Positions 16,299-23,605 of a stretch of DNA of 37,590 nucleotides are shown in pieces; the stretch's first letter is position 1; each line of letters begins with the position of its first letter. Both the position numbers and the translations under genes were made by a program. The stretch is from NCBI GenBank assembly GCA_031254035.1, contig JAIRVF010000092.1:1-37590 (forward strand), written 5' to 3'. This DNA comes from Paenibacillus sp. GTDB lineage: Bacteria > Bacillota > Bacilli > Paenibacillales > Paenibacillaceae. Below the pieces are notes generated by a model. It did not search any database, was not told the DNA's origin, and saw only the letters and a list, made by a program, of their open reading frames with translations.

Positions 16299-17384
16299 TT
16301 AGAACTGGCCCCGTTCCGTCTGCCGCCATGCATGCGTAATCAGCGCCTGAACGGTGTCATTGAAACGGGCAAATCGCTCATCGTTCGTCTGTCCTTTTTT
16401 ATAGCGATAATAGATTTGCTGACATATAACAGCAAGCTTGAAATAAGCAAACGTCAAATAATACGAAATTCCGGACACATCTCTTCCGCTCCTTGCCGCA
16501 TAAGCTTGCAGGAATTCATCCCGTGTCATGAAGCCCGGCCTCACTGTTAATGGCGGATGTCCCAGTCCACGCAGCAGCTCCGGCGGGTCATCCTGCTCGA
16601 ACCAGTAGCTTAGCGCCGCGCCGACATCAACCATTGGATCGCCGACCGTTGCCATCTCCCAGTCGAACACGCCGGTAATTTCACTTGGATGGCTGCGAGA
16701 AAACATTACATTGTTCAGCTTGAAATCATAGTGGATGATGGTTGGAGTTGGCGAAGCGGGCAACGTATCGATCAACCACTTTTGAAGCCGCTCTGCTTCC
16801 GGAATTTCCTCCATCTTGGCGCGTTCATAGCGATCGACCCAGCCTTGAACCTGACGACGCATGAAGCCTTCCGGCTGACTGATCGCCTGCAGATTCGCCT
16901 CTTCATAGGGGACTTCATGAAGCTGAGCGAGTGTCGACACCATCGTCTTGGAGATCTCCCTGCCCAGCGCGGGCGTATACTCCACCTGCGAGGGGAAGTC
17001 CCGATCGAGAGTGATTCCATGCCGTCTCTCCATTACGAAAAACGGGCTGCCGATAACCGAAGGATCGCCACAGTACAGATACGGACGGGGAGCAAGCGGG
17101 AATAGTGGATGAAGCTGCTTCAGTAGAGTGAACTCGCGCTCCATATTATGCGCCTTCGGCGCTACCGGGCCGAGCGGTGGTCGGCGTACGACCGCTTCCC
17201 AGTCTCCTTTGTGAATCAGATAAGTCAAGTTTGAATGTCCGGCTCCGAACTGCTGGACCCAGGTCGAACCGCTGTTCGGAATGTCGAGATGTTCCCGTAA
17301 ATACGCGTCAAGTGCAGCCAAATCCAGTTCTTCGCCCTTCCGTACGGGAATCGTATCCATCGGAACTGCTTTTTGTTTGGACAT
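16299..17384 (-). CDS. APH-family phosphotransferase (ACAD10/11-type)
   Basis: A 361-residue aminoglycoside-phosphotransferase-fold kinase. The N-lobe has FGAGHSNLTYLIHKGDWEAV with the ATP-contact strand and VVRRPP; the catalytic loop is IIHYDFKLNNVMF (Asp and Asn in place) and the metal motif is VFDWEMATVGDPMVDVGAAL. This is the type that in animals is fused to acyl-CoA dehydrogenase as ACAD10/11, where it helps degrade 4-hydroxy acids by phosphorylation; here it is a separate gene beside an acyl-CoA dehydrogenase. Hence a role in hydroxy-acyl-CoA breakdown is likelier than antibiotic resistance. Start 17384 has AGGAGG 12 bases ahead; the TTG at 17414 overlaps that site. Confidence 0.85.
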   Translation of the reverse strand: MSKQKAVPMDTIPVRKGEELDLAALDAYLREHLDIPNSGSTWVQQFGAGHSNLTYLIHKGDWEAVVRRPPLGPVAPKAHNMEREFTLLKQLHPLFPLAPRPYLYCGDPSVIGSPFFVMERRHGITLDRDFPSQVEYTPALGREISKTMVSTLAQLHEVPYEEANLQAISQPEGFMRRQVQGWVDRYERAKMEEIPEAERLQKWLIDTLPASPTPTIIHYDFKLNNVMFSRSHPSEITGVFDWEMATVGDPMVDVGAALSYWFEQDDPPELLRGLGHPPLTVRPGFMTRDEFLQAYAARSGRDVSGISYYLTFAYFKLAVICQQIYYRYKKGQTNDERFARFNDTVQALITHAWRQTERGQF

Positions 17385-17509
17385 CGTTTTAATAAGCCTC
17401 CTTTTCCGTACCAATCCGATTTTGATCCTGGCATTTCAACGCAATGGCTCACATCTGAGGAAACGTGACGCCAACGGCGAACGTTTGACTTCACTCTTTG
17501 TCCGCGGCG

Positions 17510-18286
17510 CTACATCGCTGACATGCCTCCATCCACAGGCAGAATCGCCCCGGTGATATAATCCGCAGCATTCGACGCCAGAAATACAGCACTTCCCTTG
17601 AGATCACTATCCGAGCCGAGCCGCCCGAGCGAAGTACGGCGGAGGATCTGCTCACCCCCATGATGGATGACATCTCGAGTCATCTTGGTCGGGAAAAATC
17701 CGGGCGCAATTGCATTAACGTGAATGTGATGCTTGCCCCATTTAGCAGCCAGATCTTTGGTTAACGCAATAATCGCTCCTTTGCTCGTGTTATAACCGAC
17801 AGCATCCAGCACTTCCGGATCAGTTCCGCTCAGCCCTGCTACGGAAGCAATATTGATGATCTTGCCTCCTCCCTGTCTGATCATAACCCGGCCGACCGCC
17901 TGCGACATTAGGAATGTTCCAGTCACGTTTATATCCATCACTTTGTTCCATGCTTCGAGAGGCATCGTAGCGGCGGGCGCTCCCCAGGAGGCCCCGCTGT
18001 TATTGACCAAAATGTCGATGCGACCATAGATTTCCGCCGTCTGCTCAACCACCTGCCGTACATCATCCGGATTTCTGACATCGCAGGCAAACGCATGACA
18101 TGTAACACCCGTTTCTTGCTTGATACGGGTGGCCGTCTCGCGGCATGTTTCTACTTTTCGCGAGCACAGAACCAGATTGGCACCTGCCTCGGCCAAACCT
18201 TGCGCGATTTGTGCCCCAAGCCCGCGACCGCCGCCGGTGACGAGTGCCGTCTTGCCCGTCAGGTCAAATAATTGATTAACATTCAT
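17510..18286 (-). CDS. SDR-family oxidoreductase, FabG-like
   Basis: A 258-residue classical SDR. The cofactor motif is TALVTGGGRGLGAQIAQGLA, then CDVRNPDD, NNSGASWGAP (NNSG instead of NNAG), IINIASVAGLSG with the catalytic Ser, and YNTSK giving the Tyr and Lys. It ends with the usual ITGAILPVDGGMSAM. In this operon it would most plausibly oxidise a 3-hydroxyacyl-CoA, or act as a related dehydrogenase in acyl catabolism. It lies 58 bases after the acyl-CoA dehydrogenase gene and 125 bases before the kinase gene. Start 18286 is preceded by AAGGGAGAAG. Confidence 0.9.
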   Translation of the reverse strand: MNVNQLFDLTGKTALVTGGGRGLGAQIAQGLAEAGANLVLCSRKVETCRETATRIKQETGVTCHAFACDVRNPDDVRQVVEQTAEIYGRIDILVNNSGASWGAPAATMPLEAWNKVMDINVTGTFLMSQAVGRVMIRQGGGKIINIASVAGLSGTDPEVLDAVGYNTSKGAIIALTKDLAAKWGKHHIHVNAIAPGFFPTKMTRDVIHHGGEQILRRTSLGRLGSDSDLKGSAVFLASNAADYITGAILPVDGGMSAM

Positions 18287-18344
18287 TCCTGTCTTCTCCC
18301 TTCTGGATGGCAGAAACTCATTTCATTCAGGCTCGGAAACGCCT

Positions 18345-19556
18345 TCATTTATGATCGTATTTGCGAAGTTCCAACTTGGCAATGGCAGCTTGATGTACTT
18401 CATCGGGGCCGTCTGCCAGGCGCAATGTTCTCGCGTTAGCCCAATGTGAGGCAAGCGGATAGTCTTCGCTGACACCCGCAGCACCAAATGCCTGAATGGC
18501 CCGATCAAGTACCCGCAGCGCCATATTGGGTGCGACGACCTTAATCATCGCAATCTCCGCTTTGGCGGCCTTGTTCCCGACCGTATCCATCATATAGGCC
18601 GCCTTCAGCGTCAGTAGGCGCGCCTGCTCGATCTCAATTCGCGAGGCGGCGATCCACTCCTGAACGGCACCCTGTTCAGCAAGCGTCTTGCCGAACGCCG
18701 TCCGCTTGCGAACGCGCTTACATAATTGTTCGAGCGCCCGCTCCGCCGCACCGATTAGGCGCATGCAATGATGAATGCGCCCAGGGCCAAGCCGCCCTTG
18801 TGCAATGGCGAATCCTTTGCCCGCTTCCCATAGGATGGATTCCGCCGGTACGCGAACGTGGTCATATTCAATTTCGGCGTGTCCATGCGGCGCGTGATCA
18901 TAGCCGAACACAGGAAGCATACGGCGGACTCGAACGCCAGGCGCATTCATCGGTACCAAAATCATCGACTGCTGTTCATGGAGCCGCGCGCTCGTATCTG
19001 TCTTCCCCATCACGATCGCCACCTTGCAGCGCGGATCACCCGCACCCGAAGACCACCATTTACGCCCGGTTACAACATATTCATCTCCTTCGTGCTTGAT
19101 CGTCGCCTCGATATTCGTCGCATCCGAAGATGCGACATCCGGCTCGGTCATCGAAAAGCACGAACGGATTTCCCCTTCGAGGAGCGGCAGGAGCCATTTA
19201 TCCTTCTGTTCCTGGGTGCCGTACCGGACAAGCACCTCCATATTGCCCGTATCCGGCGCCGCGCAATTAAATACTTCCGGCGCGATAAGCGAGCGCCCCA
19301 TAATCTCGCACAGCGGCGCATATTCGAGATTCGTCAGGCCCGCTCCGTATTCCCTGTCCGGCAAGAACAAATTCCAGAGCCCGGCCTGTTTAGCCTGCTG
19401 CTTCATTTCCTCCATAACCGGCGGCACCGTCCACCTGGTTTCAGCCTGCTGTAGCTGTTCTTCATACGTTTTTTCGTTTGGATACACCACTTCATCCATG
19501 AACTCCAGCAGCGAACGCTGCAGCGACTTCACCTTCTCGGAATAATCAAAATGCAC
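18345..19556 (-). CDS. Acyl-CoA dehydrogenase
   Basis: A 403-residue FAD enzyme that introduces an alpha-beta double bond into acyl-CoA. It shows the N-terminal helical domain, the family signature [40 protein letters not shown], and the C-terminal helical domain ending with [20 protein letters not shown]. It resembles the ACAD10/11-like long forms. I favour the GTG start at 19556, which has AAAGGGGA 7 bases upstream; the ATG at 19607 would put the 24-bp palindrome inside the coding region and has no ribosome site. First gene of the operon that runs to the TetR gene. Confidence 0.88.
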   Translation of the reverse strand: MHFDYSEKVKSLQRSLLEFMDEVVYPNEKTYEEQLQQAETRWTVPPVMEEMKQQAKQAGLWNLFLPDREYGAGLTNLEYAPLCEIMGRSLIAPEVFNCAAPDTGNMEVLVRYGTQEQKDKWLLPLLEGEIRSCFSMTEPDVASSDATNIEATIKHEGDEYVVTGRKWWSSGAGDPRCKVAIVMGKTDTSARLHEQQSMILVPMNAPGVRVRRMLPVFGYDHAPHGHAEIEYDHVRVPAESILWEAGKGFAIAQGRLGPGRIHHCMRLIGAAERALEQLCKRVRKRTAFGKTLAEQGAVQEWIAASRIEIEQARLLTLKAAYMMDTVGNKAAKAEIAMIKVVAPNMALRVLDRAIQAFGAAGVSEDYPLASHWANARTLRLADGPDEVHQAAIAKLELRKYDHK

Positions 19557-19578
19557 TGACCTATCCCCTTTCATCCGT

Positions 19579-19602
19579 AACATACTGACCGGATAGTATG
19601 TT
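19579..19602. promoter_or_regulatory. 24-bp palindrome before the acyl-CoA operon, probable TetR/FadR-type operator
   Basis: AACATACT, an 8-base centre GACCGGAT, AGTATGTT: perfect 8-bp arms and a partly symmetric centre (CCGG). It starts 22 bases upstream of the acyl-CoA dehydrogenase start codon. TetR repressors bind symmetric sites of about this length. The operon's own TetR protein is the obvious candidate. Confidence 0.6.
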
Positions 19603-19760
19603 GACATGTTACATACGTACGATTACACGCCCTAGAATATTCCATATTTTTATTGGCCAATATTAAAATTTTTGGGGACCTATTGGTCATGCTTTTCGCA
19701 GTAATCCGTTGGACTTCATAATGAAAATGACGTCCATAAGTACTTCGGCTTAAATGTTTC

Positions 19761-19802
19761 AATCTCTGGAAGTACTTCAGAAGTGCTTCCAGAGATTTTT
19801 CG
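19761..19802 (+). terminator. Terminator-like hairpin
   Basis: AATCTCTGGAAG.ACTT, a CAG loop, AAGT.CTTCCAGAGATT, then TTTTT: a 17-bp stem with one wobble. No intact plus-strand gene ends here, so it may be left from a lost gene. The rest of 19603-19932 shows no gene. Confidence 0.6.
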
Positions 19803-19932
19803 AATCTGATATAAAATACGCTAATGAAACTACACATCTTTTTTTGAGCGAAATTGGATTTAGACTAAATGGTGGAAACAGCTTAAGGAACGATCTTTAT
19901 AATAAAGGCAAACAAAGGATCGAGGTGTTACC

Positions 19933-20028
19933 ATGAGTCAGCAGCGGGAGAGCTACGACGGGGAGTTTAAGAAAAACACGATAGAGCATATGGAGAAGAA
20001 GAAGGTGAAAATTGTTATTGTTTCTTAG
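19933..20028 (+). pseudogene. Truncated IS3-family OrfA transposase
   Basis: A 31-codon frame, MSQQRESYDGEFKKNTIEHM then EKKKVKIVIVS and stop. The start is the N terminus of IS3/IS150-type OrfA (helix-turn-helix protein), with GAGGTG 7 bases before ATG. The remainder of OrfA and all of OrfB are missing. The stub runs into, and overlaps by 14 bases, the end of the MocR remnant on the other strand, which places the break near 20000-20030. Confidence 0.65.
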
Positions 20029-20668
20029 ATGAATCGCTATCCCCACGTGCCAATTCGACAAGCCTCTGGATGCCCTCTCTCAATTGCTGCTCATTCAGAA
20101 AGGAATAGCTGAGGCGTATCCATGATTTGTACTCCTTGAGCGGATCACAAATCGCTCCGGGCACAAAGGTGATTGATTGCTTGATGCATGTACTGAGTAA
20201 ACGTTCAATCTCCACCGCTTCCGGAAGCTTCACCCATAAGTTGAATCCGCCTGCAGGGGAGTTCCACCACCAGTCGGTAGTGGACAATTCCTGTTCTACG
20301 ATATCCTTGCGGACCGCAAGCGCAATGCGAAGCTTCTCCATATGCTGCTGCAGCCGCTCGGAGAAAAAATAATGCAGAAAAATTTTCTGATTCACCAAAG
20401 GCGTCCCGCTGTCCGACAACATTTTGGCTTTTATCAGGTAGTTCATGATGGAAGGGCGACACAGGGCGATGGCAATGCCGAGGCCGGGAGCGATATATTT
20501 GCTGAAGCTGCGTAGATAAATGACCCATCCTGCCGTATCGTAAGCAAAAAGAGGAAGTGGCGGCTCTTCGCCAAAATAAATGTCGCGGTAAGGATCACGA
20601 TCAGTGCCCTCCTGGGCGTTGAAGTCGGAAGGTTGCAGTTGGCAGGGATATTCATCGTGATCATCGCC
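20015..20668 (-). pseudogene. C-terminal part of a MocR/GntR-type PLP aminotransferase-like regulator
   Basis: The open frame starts after a stop near 20669 and reads ...DPYRDIYFGEEPPLPLFAYD, WVIYLRSFSKYIAPGLGIAI, then the aminotransferase C-terminal domain with DWWWNSPAGGFNLWVKLPE and IRLSYSFLNEQQLREGIQRL. SFSK is the region of the PLP-binding lysine in fold-type I aminotransferases. The N-terminal GntR helix-turn-helix and the first half of the aminotransferase domain (about 250 residues) are missing. The frame is open for ~217 codons, so the truncation is recent or the piece has not decayed. Without the DNA-binding domain it cannot act as a regulator. Confidence 0.7.
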
Positions 20669-20724
20669 CTAGTGACGAATAATTTGTTTCAGAGACAGAG
20701 GAAAGAAGCAGGTGAATATGCAAA

Positions 20725-21159
20725 ATGACCATTCTTGAGCATTATCGGAAAGTGCTGAACGGAGAATTGGAGCAGTCTCCCGTTGAGAGCCTTATGGGAC
20801 TGAAGCTAATTAGCGTAGAAGAGGGTGAGGCCACGTATGAAATGCAGGCTTCGGAACAACACGCGAATCCGCAAGGCACATGCAACGGCGGGATCATCGG
20901 CATTCTTGCCGACATGGCCATGGGCATTGCCTACGGCTCTACCTTGCAAAATGACGAAACCTTCACCACGATCGAGATGAAAGTAAACTTTTTTAGACCT
21001 GTGTGGAAAGCCAGAATAAAGGCCCATGCTACGCTGTATAAGCGAGGACAAACCATCGGGTTCATCCAATGCGATATTACTGACGAGAACGGTAAACTCA
21101 TCGCTCATGCCTCAAGCACTTGTATGACACTCAGGGGCGATAAGGCGCAAGGCAGGTAG
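20725..21159 (+). CDS. PaaI-family hotdog thioesterase
   Basis: A 144-residue hotdog-fold acyl-CoA thioesterase of the PaaI/YigI type. The central motif is NPQGTCNGGIIGILADMAMG, corresponding to the usual HGG..a.laD...g, with Asn in place of His; Asp (in ADMAMG) is kept. TTIEMKVNFFRPVWKARIKA and HATLYKRGQTIGFIQCDITD are typical. Start 20725 (ATG) follows a weak site. It is the only apparently intact gene in this debris region, flanked by truncated genes on both sides; its stop is followed in the same frame by a GNAT remnant. It may hydrolyse phenylacetyl- or other acyl-CoAs. Confidence 0.85.
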   Translation: MTILEHYRKVLNGELEQSPVESLMGLKLISVEEGEATYEMQASEQHANPQGTCNGGIIGILADMAMGIAYGSTLQNDETFTTIEMKVNFFRPVWKARIKAHATLYKRGQTIGFIQCDITDENGKLIAHASSTCMTLRGDKAQGR

Positions 21160-21285
21160 GCCCGCAAGACATGTCTTGCCGTTCATCTTTACGAATCGGT
21201 TGGGTTCAGGCATGTTCCTGTCGAACTTATCGGGCCCGTGCCCTATGTAAGAGCGGATGTGTTTATGGATTTGGAACTAAAGTAG
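21160..21285 (+). pseudogene. C-terminal stub of a GNAT acetyltransferase
   Basis: In the same frame as the thioesterase, right after its stop, the DNA reads AVHLYESVGFRHVPVELI then GPVPYVRADVFMDLELK and a stop. 'A..LY.s.GF' is the last conserved element of GNAT N-acetyltransferases. Only ~38 codons are left. A deletion joining the two genes is the simplest explanation. Confidence 0.6.
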
Positions 21286-21398
21286 CTGAAAAGCTCTACG
21301 GCTATGAGCCTTTGTCACCGGCTAGCGTCGAAAGGCGCTGGCTTTCACTTGTTCAAACCACGAAATTAAGAAAGATCAGCTTTTCAAAAGTTCAACGA

Positions 21399-21423
21399 AA
21401 AAAATAGACTGCAAAAGCAGCCT
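21399..21423 (-). terminator. Terminator after the membrane-protein stub
   Basis: On the minus strand AGGCTGC, TTTT, GCAGTCT (one G-U pair), then ATTTTTTT. It lies 19 bases past the stop codon at 21442. Confidence 0.7.
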
Positions 21424-21441
21424 GCTTCAACTTGCATCGAT

Positions 21442-21567
21442 TTATTTTTTGACTCGCCAATTGACCTTTTTAGAAATGATAAAATACGTCACGATTGAGA
21501 ACCCGAGCAGCATGAGCATATTTTCCGTTAGCGCAGTCGTCCAGCCTGTGATTAATATTTGGCGCAT
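21442..21567 (-). pseudogene. C-terminal stub of a membrane protein, cut by repeat copy 2
   Basis: A 41-codon frame from ATG 21567 reads RQILITGWTTALTENMLMLL, then GFSIVTYFIISKKVNWRVKK: one hydrophobic helix with a positively charged tail. This is how many ABC-2-type permeases end. The copy-2 repeat begins 4 bases upstream, with no ribosome site, and a terminator follows, so I read it as the surviving end of a longer gene broken by the repeat. The family is a guess. Confidence 0.45.
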
Positions 21568-21570
21568 GCC

Positions 21571-21831
21571 CTCTATCCTCGAGTTTTGAAGTCGAAATAC
21601 AATGGTTGCGATTGTGCAACCTTTTCAGGCGTTTCGTGATGTGGGAGGCAGAATTGATGCGAAAGTGCATCCTTTTGACCTTGAATGATCTAATTGCGCT
21701 CAGCAAAAAGAAAAAGCCTGCACTTTCGCAAGCTTTTTACCCAAATCAAGCCGTTGTGTCGTAAATAGATGCACTTTTGCATCAATTTCGCTACTTGACG
21801 GGGTGCAGTTCACCTTTTGGGACAACCCCTT
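21571..21831. repeat. 262-bp structured repeat, copy 2
   Basis: Second copy of the element at 365-626, in the same orientation. It keeps the hairpins GATGC/GCATC, the terminator-like stem at 21711-21738 and GATGCA/TGCATC. It also shows GGTTGC...GCAACC near 21603-21620, which is disrupted in copy 1. Its right end lies 3 bases from the J-domain gene's stop codon, so its inner stem could serve that gene as a terminator; its left end abuts a truncated membrane-protein gene. Confidence 0.75.
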
Positions 21832-21834
21832 CAA

Positions 21835-22608
21835 TTACATTTTTACCTCTTCCCCGTCCAACACCTCAAGCTTCGAGTTTTTTGCTATTTGCGCGTCATA
21901 TCCTTTTTTCACCCAATTAAACAAGTAGGCGCTTCCGCCCCGGTCCGGATGAAGTTTTTTTAACAAACGCCTGCTCTGCTTGCGGATCTCCTCCCAAGTT
22001 GCGTTTTCGTCCACGCCAATGATCATTTGGAAAGAAGCTTCCCGCGGGCCCGGTCCGATATCCGGTGAAGACGATGAACTATCGCCGTATGAACGATTAT
22101 AACGCTTTTGCTCATGTCCAGCCTGCCGTCCAAGCTCCCTCAGCTCATTCTCCGCCTTTTGCAAAATGCGCTCCAGCTCATCCTCTTCAGTTGGGAGTTC
22201 TCCTTCAAGAAATTCATATTCGAATTGCTGCATCAGGATCTCGTATTGATCCATAAGGTCATTATACATAACGATCGCCGCTTTCGTTTTCCCGGCCAGC
22301 TTATAGATGTTAAGGACAAGTTGGATCGACCATTCGGGCATCCCCAGCGAAAAAGCATGCAGTATTTTACCCCAATATGATTCCGGGACATTCGTATCGG
22401 TTACAAATTCAAGAAAACCTTCCTGCCGCTCCCGATCAAGTGTGCCGCCAATCTGAACGGCTGCTTGCAGCTTAAGACTTCCGCTTTGCAGCTTCCGTGT
22501 CCAGCCTGGAATTAGGTTGGTTAGCGAGTTTATGATTCCGATCAAATATTCTTCCTGGACAACAACAGGTTCACGATTTTCAAACGCCTGGGTATCTTCG
22601 TGGTTCAT
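21835..22608 (-). CDS. J-domain (DnaJ-like) protein with C-terminal J-domain
   Basis: A 257-residue protein. The N-terminal ~150 residues are helical and unrecognised (EEYLIGIINSLTNLIPGWTR). A charged, probably coiled segment follows (EEDELERILQKAENELRELG), then a Ser-rich linker. The end holds a J-domain: VDENATWEEIRKQSRRLLKK then LHPDRGGSAYLFNWVKKGYD, with the HPD tripeptide that stimulates Hsp70 ATPase. A C-terminal J-domain with no zinc finger is a type III co-chaperone. Start 22608 overlaps the stop of the upstream regulator (ATGA), with GAGGAAG ahead, so the two are translationally coupled. The client is unknown. Confidence 0.8.
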   Translation of the reverse strand: MNHEDTQAFENREPVVVQEEYLIGIINSLTNLIPGWTRKLQSGSLKLQAAVQIGGTLDRERQEGFLEFVTDTNVPESYWGKILHAFSLGMPEWSIQLVLNIYKLAGKTKAAIVMYNDLMDQYEILMQQFEYEFLEGELPTEEDELERILQKAENELRELGRQAGHEQKRYNRSYGDSSSSSPDIGPGPREASFQMIIGVDENATWEEIRKQSRRLLKKLHPDRGGSAYLFNWVKKGYDAQIAKNSKLEVLDGEEVKM

Positions 22609-23252
22609 TGGCGACTTCCTCTTTCCCTGATGAGATAACGACATTTGCCTCCCCCTTCTGCCATACACTCCATACGTTCCACATGGGCGTCCAGCACGTC
22701 TGAAAACAAGGCCAATTCGCACCGGCATACCTGAGGATAATGGGCAGCGATCTGCGAAACCGGGCAATTCGCTTCCTCAAGCAAAAATTCCCCTTCGCCG
22801 CTTTTTTCCAGCTTAACCATATACCCCTCGGAGTCCTGAATTTGAGCCAACCTACGTATTCTTTTTTCCAGATCGTAACCTTGCAATAACCTACGGTATC
22901 TTTGTTCTAGCTTTTCCGTTTTCTTCGCAAACAACATCTCAATATACAAATCGCCTTTCATATCGTGAAGGTTCTCCAGCAACTCTAGCGCCAGCGTATC
23001 GTATTGATCCGGAAACACCCCTTCCGCCTCATTCGAAAGACTATAAATGGAAGTCGGTTTACGCCCGTTTAGGCGCTGAAGTACGATCCGGATGTAATGC
23101 TGCTTCTGCAGAACAATCAAATGCCGACGGACTGCCATCCCCGTAATCCCTAGCAGCTCTGACATCTCTTGGACAGTCAATGCTCCTCTTTTTTTGAGCA
23201 ATAATAATATCTCGCGTCTTGTTGACGATTGAATTATTGGCTTCGTTAACAT
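22605..23252 (-). CDS. SufR-like winged-helix regulator with cysteine cluster
   Basis: A 215-residue regulator. Residues 1-70 are a winged helix (REILLLLKKRGALTVQEMSE, GITGMAVRRHLIVLQKQHYI). The C-terminal quarter has five cysteines: C163, C176, C178, C196 and C204, in NCPVSQIAAHYPQVCRCEL and MECMAEGGGKCRYLI. The C-x12-C spacing and the closing 'C.YLI' match SufR-type iron-sulfur regulators as I recall them. An Fe-S or other metal sensor is therefore likely. Start 23252 has GGGAGG 10 bases ahead. The gene overlaps the J-domain gene by 4 bases; co-regulation with a co-chaperone could reflect Fe-S assembly or oxidative stress, which is inference. Confidence 0.82.
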   Translation of the reverse strand: MLTKPIIQSSTRREILLLLKKRGALTVQEMSELLGITGMAVRRHLIVLQKQHYIRIVLQRLNGRKPTSIYSLSNEAEGVFPDQYDTLALELLENLHDMKGDLYIEMLFAKKTEKLEQRYRRLLQGYDLEKRIRRLAQIQDSEGYMVKLEKSGEGEFLLEEANCPVSQIAAHYPQVCRCELALFSDVLDAHVERMECMAEGGGKCRYLIRERGSRQ

Positions 23253-23430
23253 CTTGATGGATACCTCCCGTCATTCATTTGGAACGGACACCCACCCAAA
23301 GTGTACATGATAAATAATTTATTGTACAGGTGCAATTATTTTTCCATGTGTAAACACTTTTGCATCAAGTATAAATATTTCACTTCCAATTCATCCGAAA
23401 AAATACTGCATTGTCTAAGATTGACGATGT

Positions 23431-23456
23431 AAAAAATAGCTCTCCTTGGAGTGGCT
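23431..23456 (-). terminator. Second terminator after the collagenase gene
   Basis: On the minus strand AGCCACTCC, AA, GGAGAGCT, then ATTTTTT. It lies 175 bases past the collagenase stop, behind a stronger terminator, and would stop read-through toward the SufR-like gene. Bases 23253-23430 hold the regulator's promoter region; no gene seen. Confidence 0.55.
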
Positions 23457-23505
23457 CCTTGAAGCCTATGGTTCTTCGCCATTACGTGTTGAAAACTATA
23501 GCAAG

Positions 23506-23548
23506 AAAAAAAGCGTGACTCCTTAACGGAGCAACACGCTTTTTTTTG
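23506..23548 (-). terminator. Bidirectional terminator after the collagenase gene
   Basis: AAAAAAAGCGTG pairs with CACGCTTTTTTTT, with an inner CTCC/GGAG stem. T-runs on both strands allow either direction; only the minus-strand collagenase uses it here. Confidence 0.85.
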
Positions 23549-23605
23549 GTAACCTGCCTGGTTTTAACTTGCCTTTAGTTAGATTAAATCCGACGTATAA
23601 CTACA

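Noticed and set aside
16299..17384. Aminoglycoside resistance kinase
   Set aside because: Has the APH fold, but the operon with acyl-CoA dehydrogenase and ligase points to the ACAD10/11-type acyl metabolism kinase.
18858..19454. 198-codon plus-strand open frame
   Set aside because: Antisense to the acyl-CoA dehydrogenase; Arg/His-rich low-quality translation from a GC-biased shadow frame.
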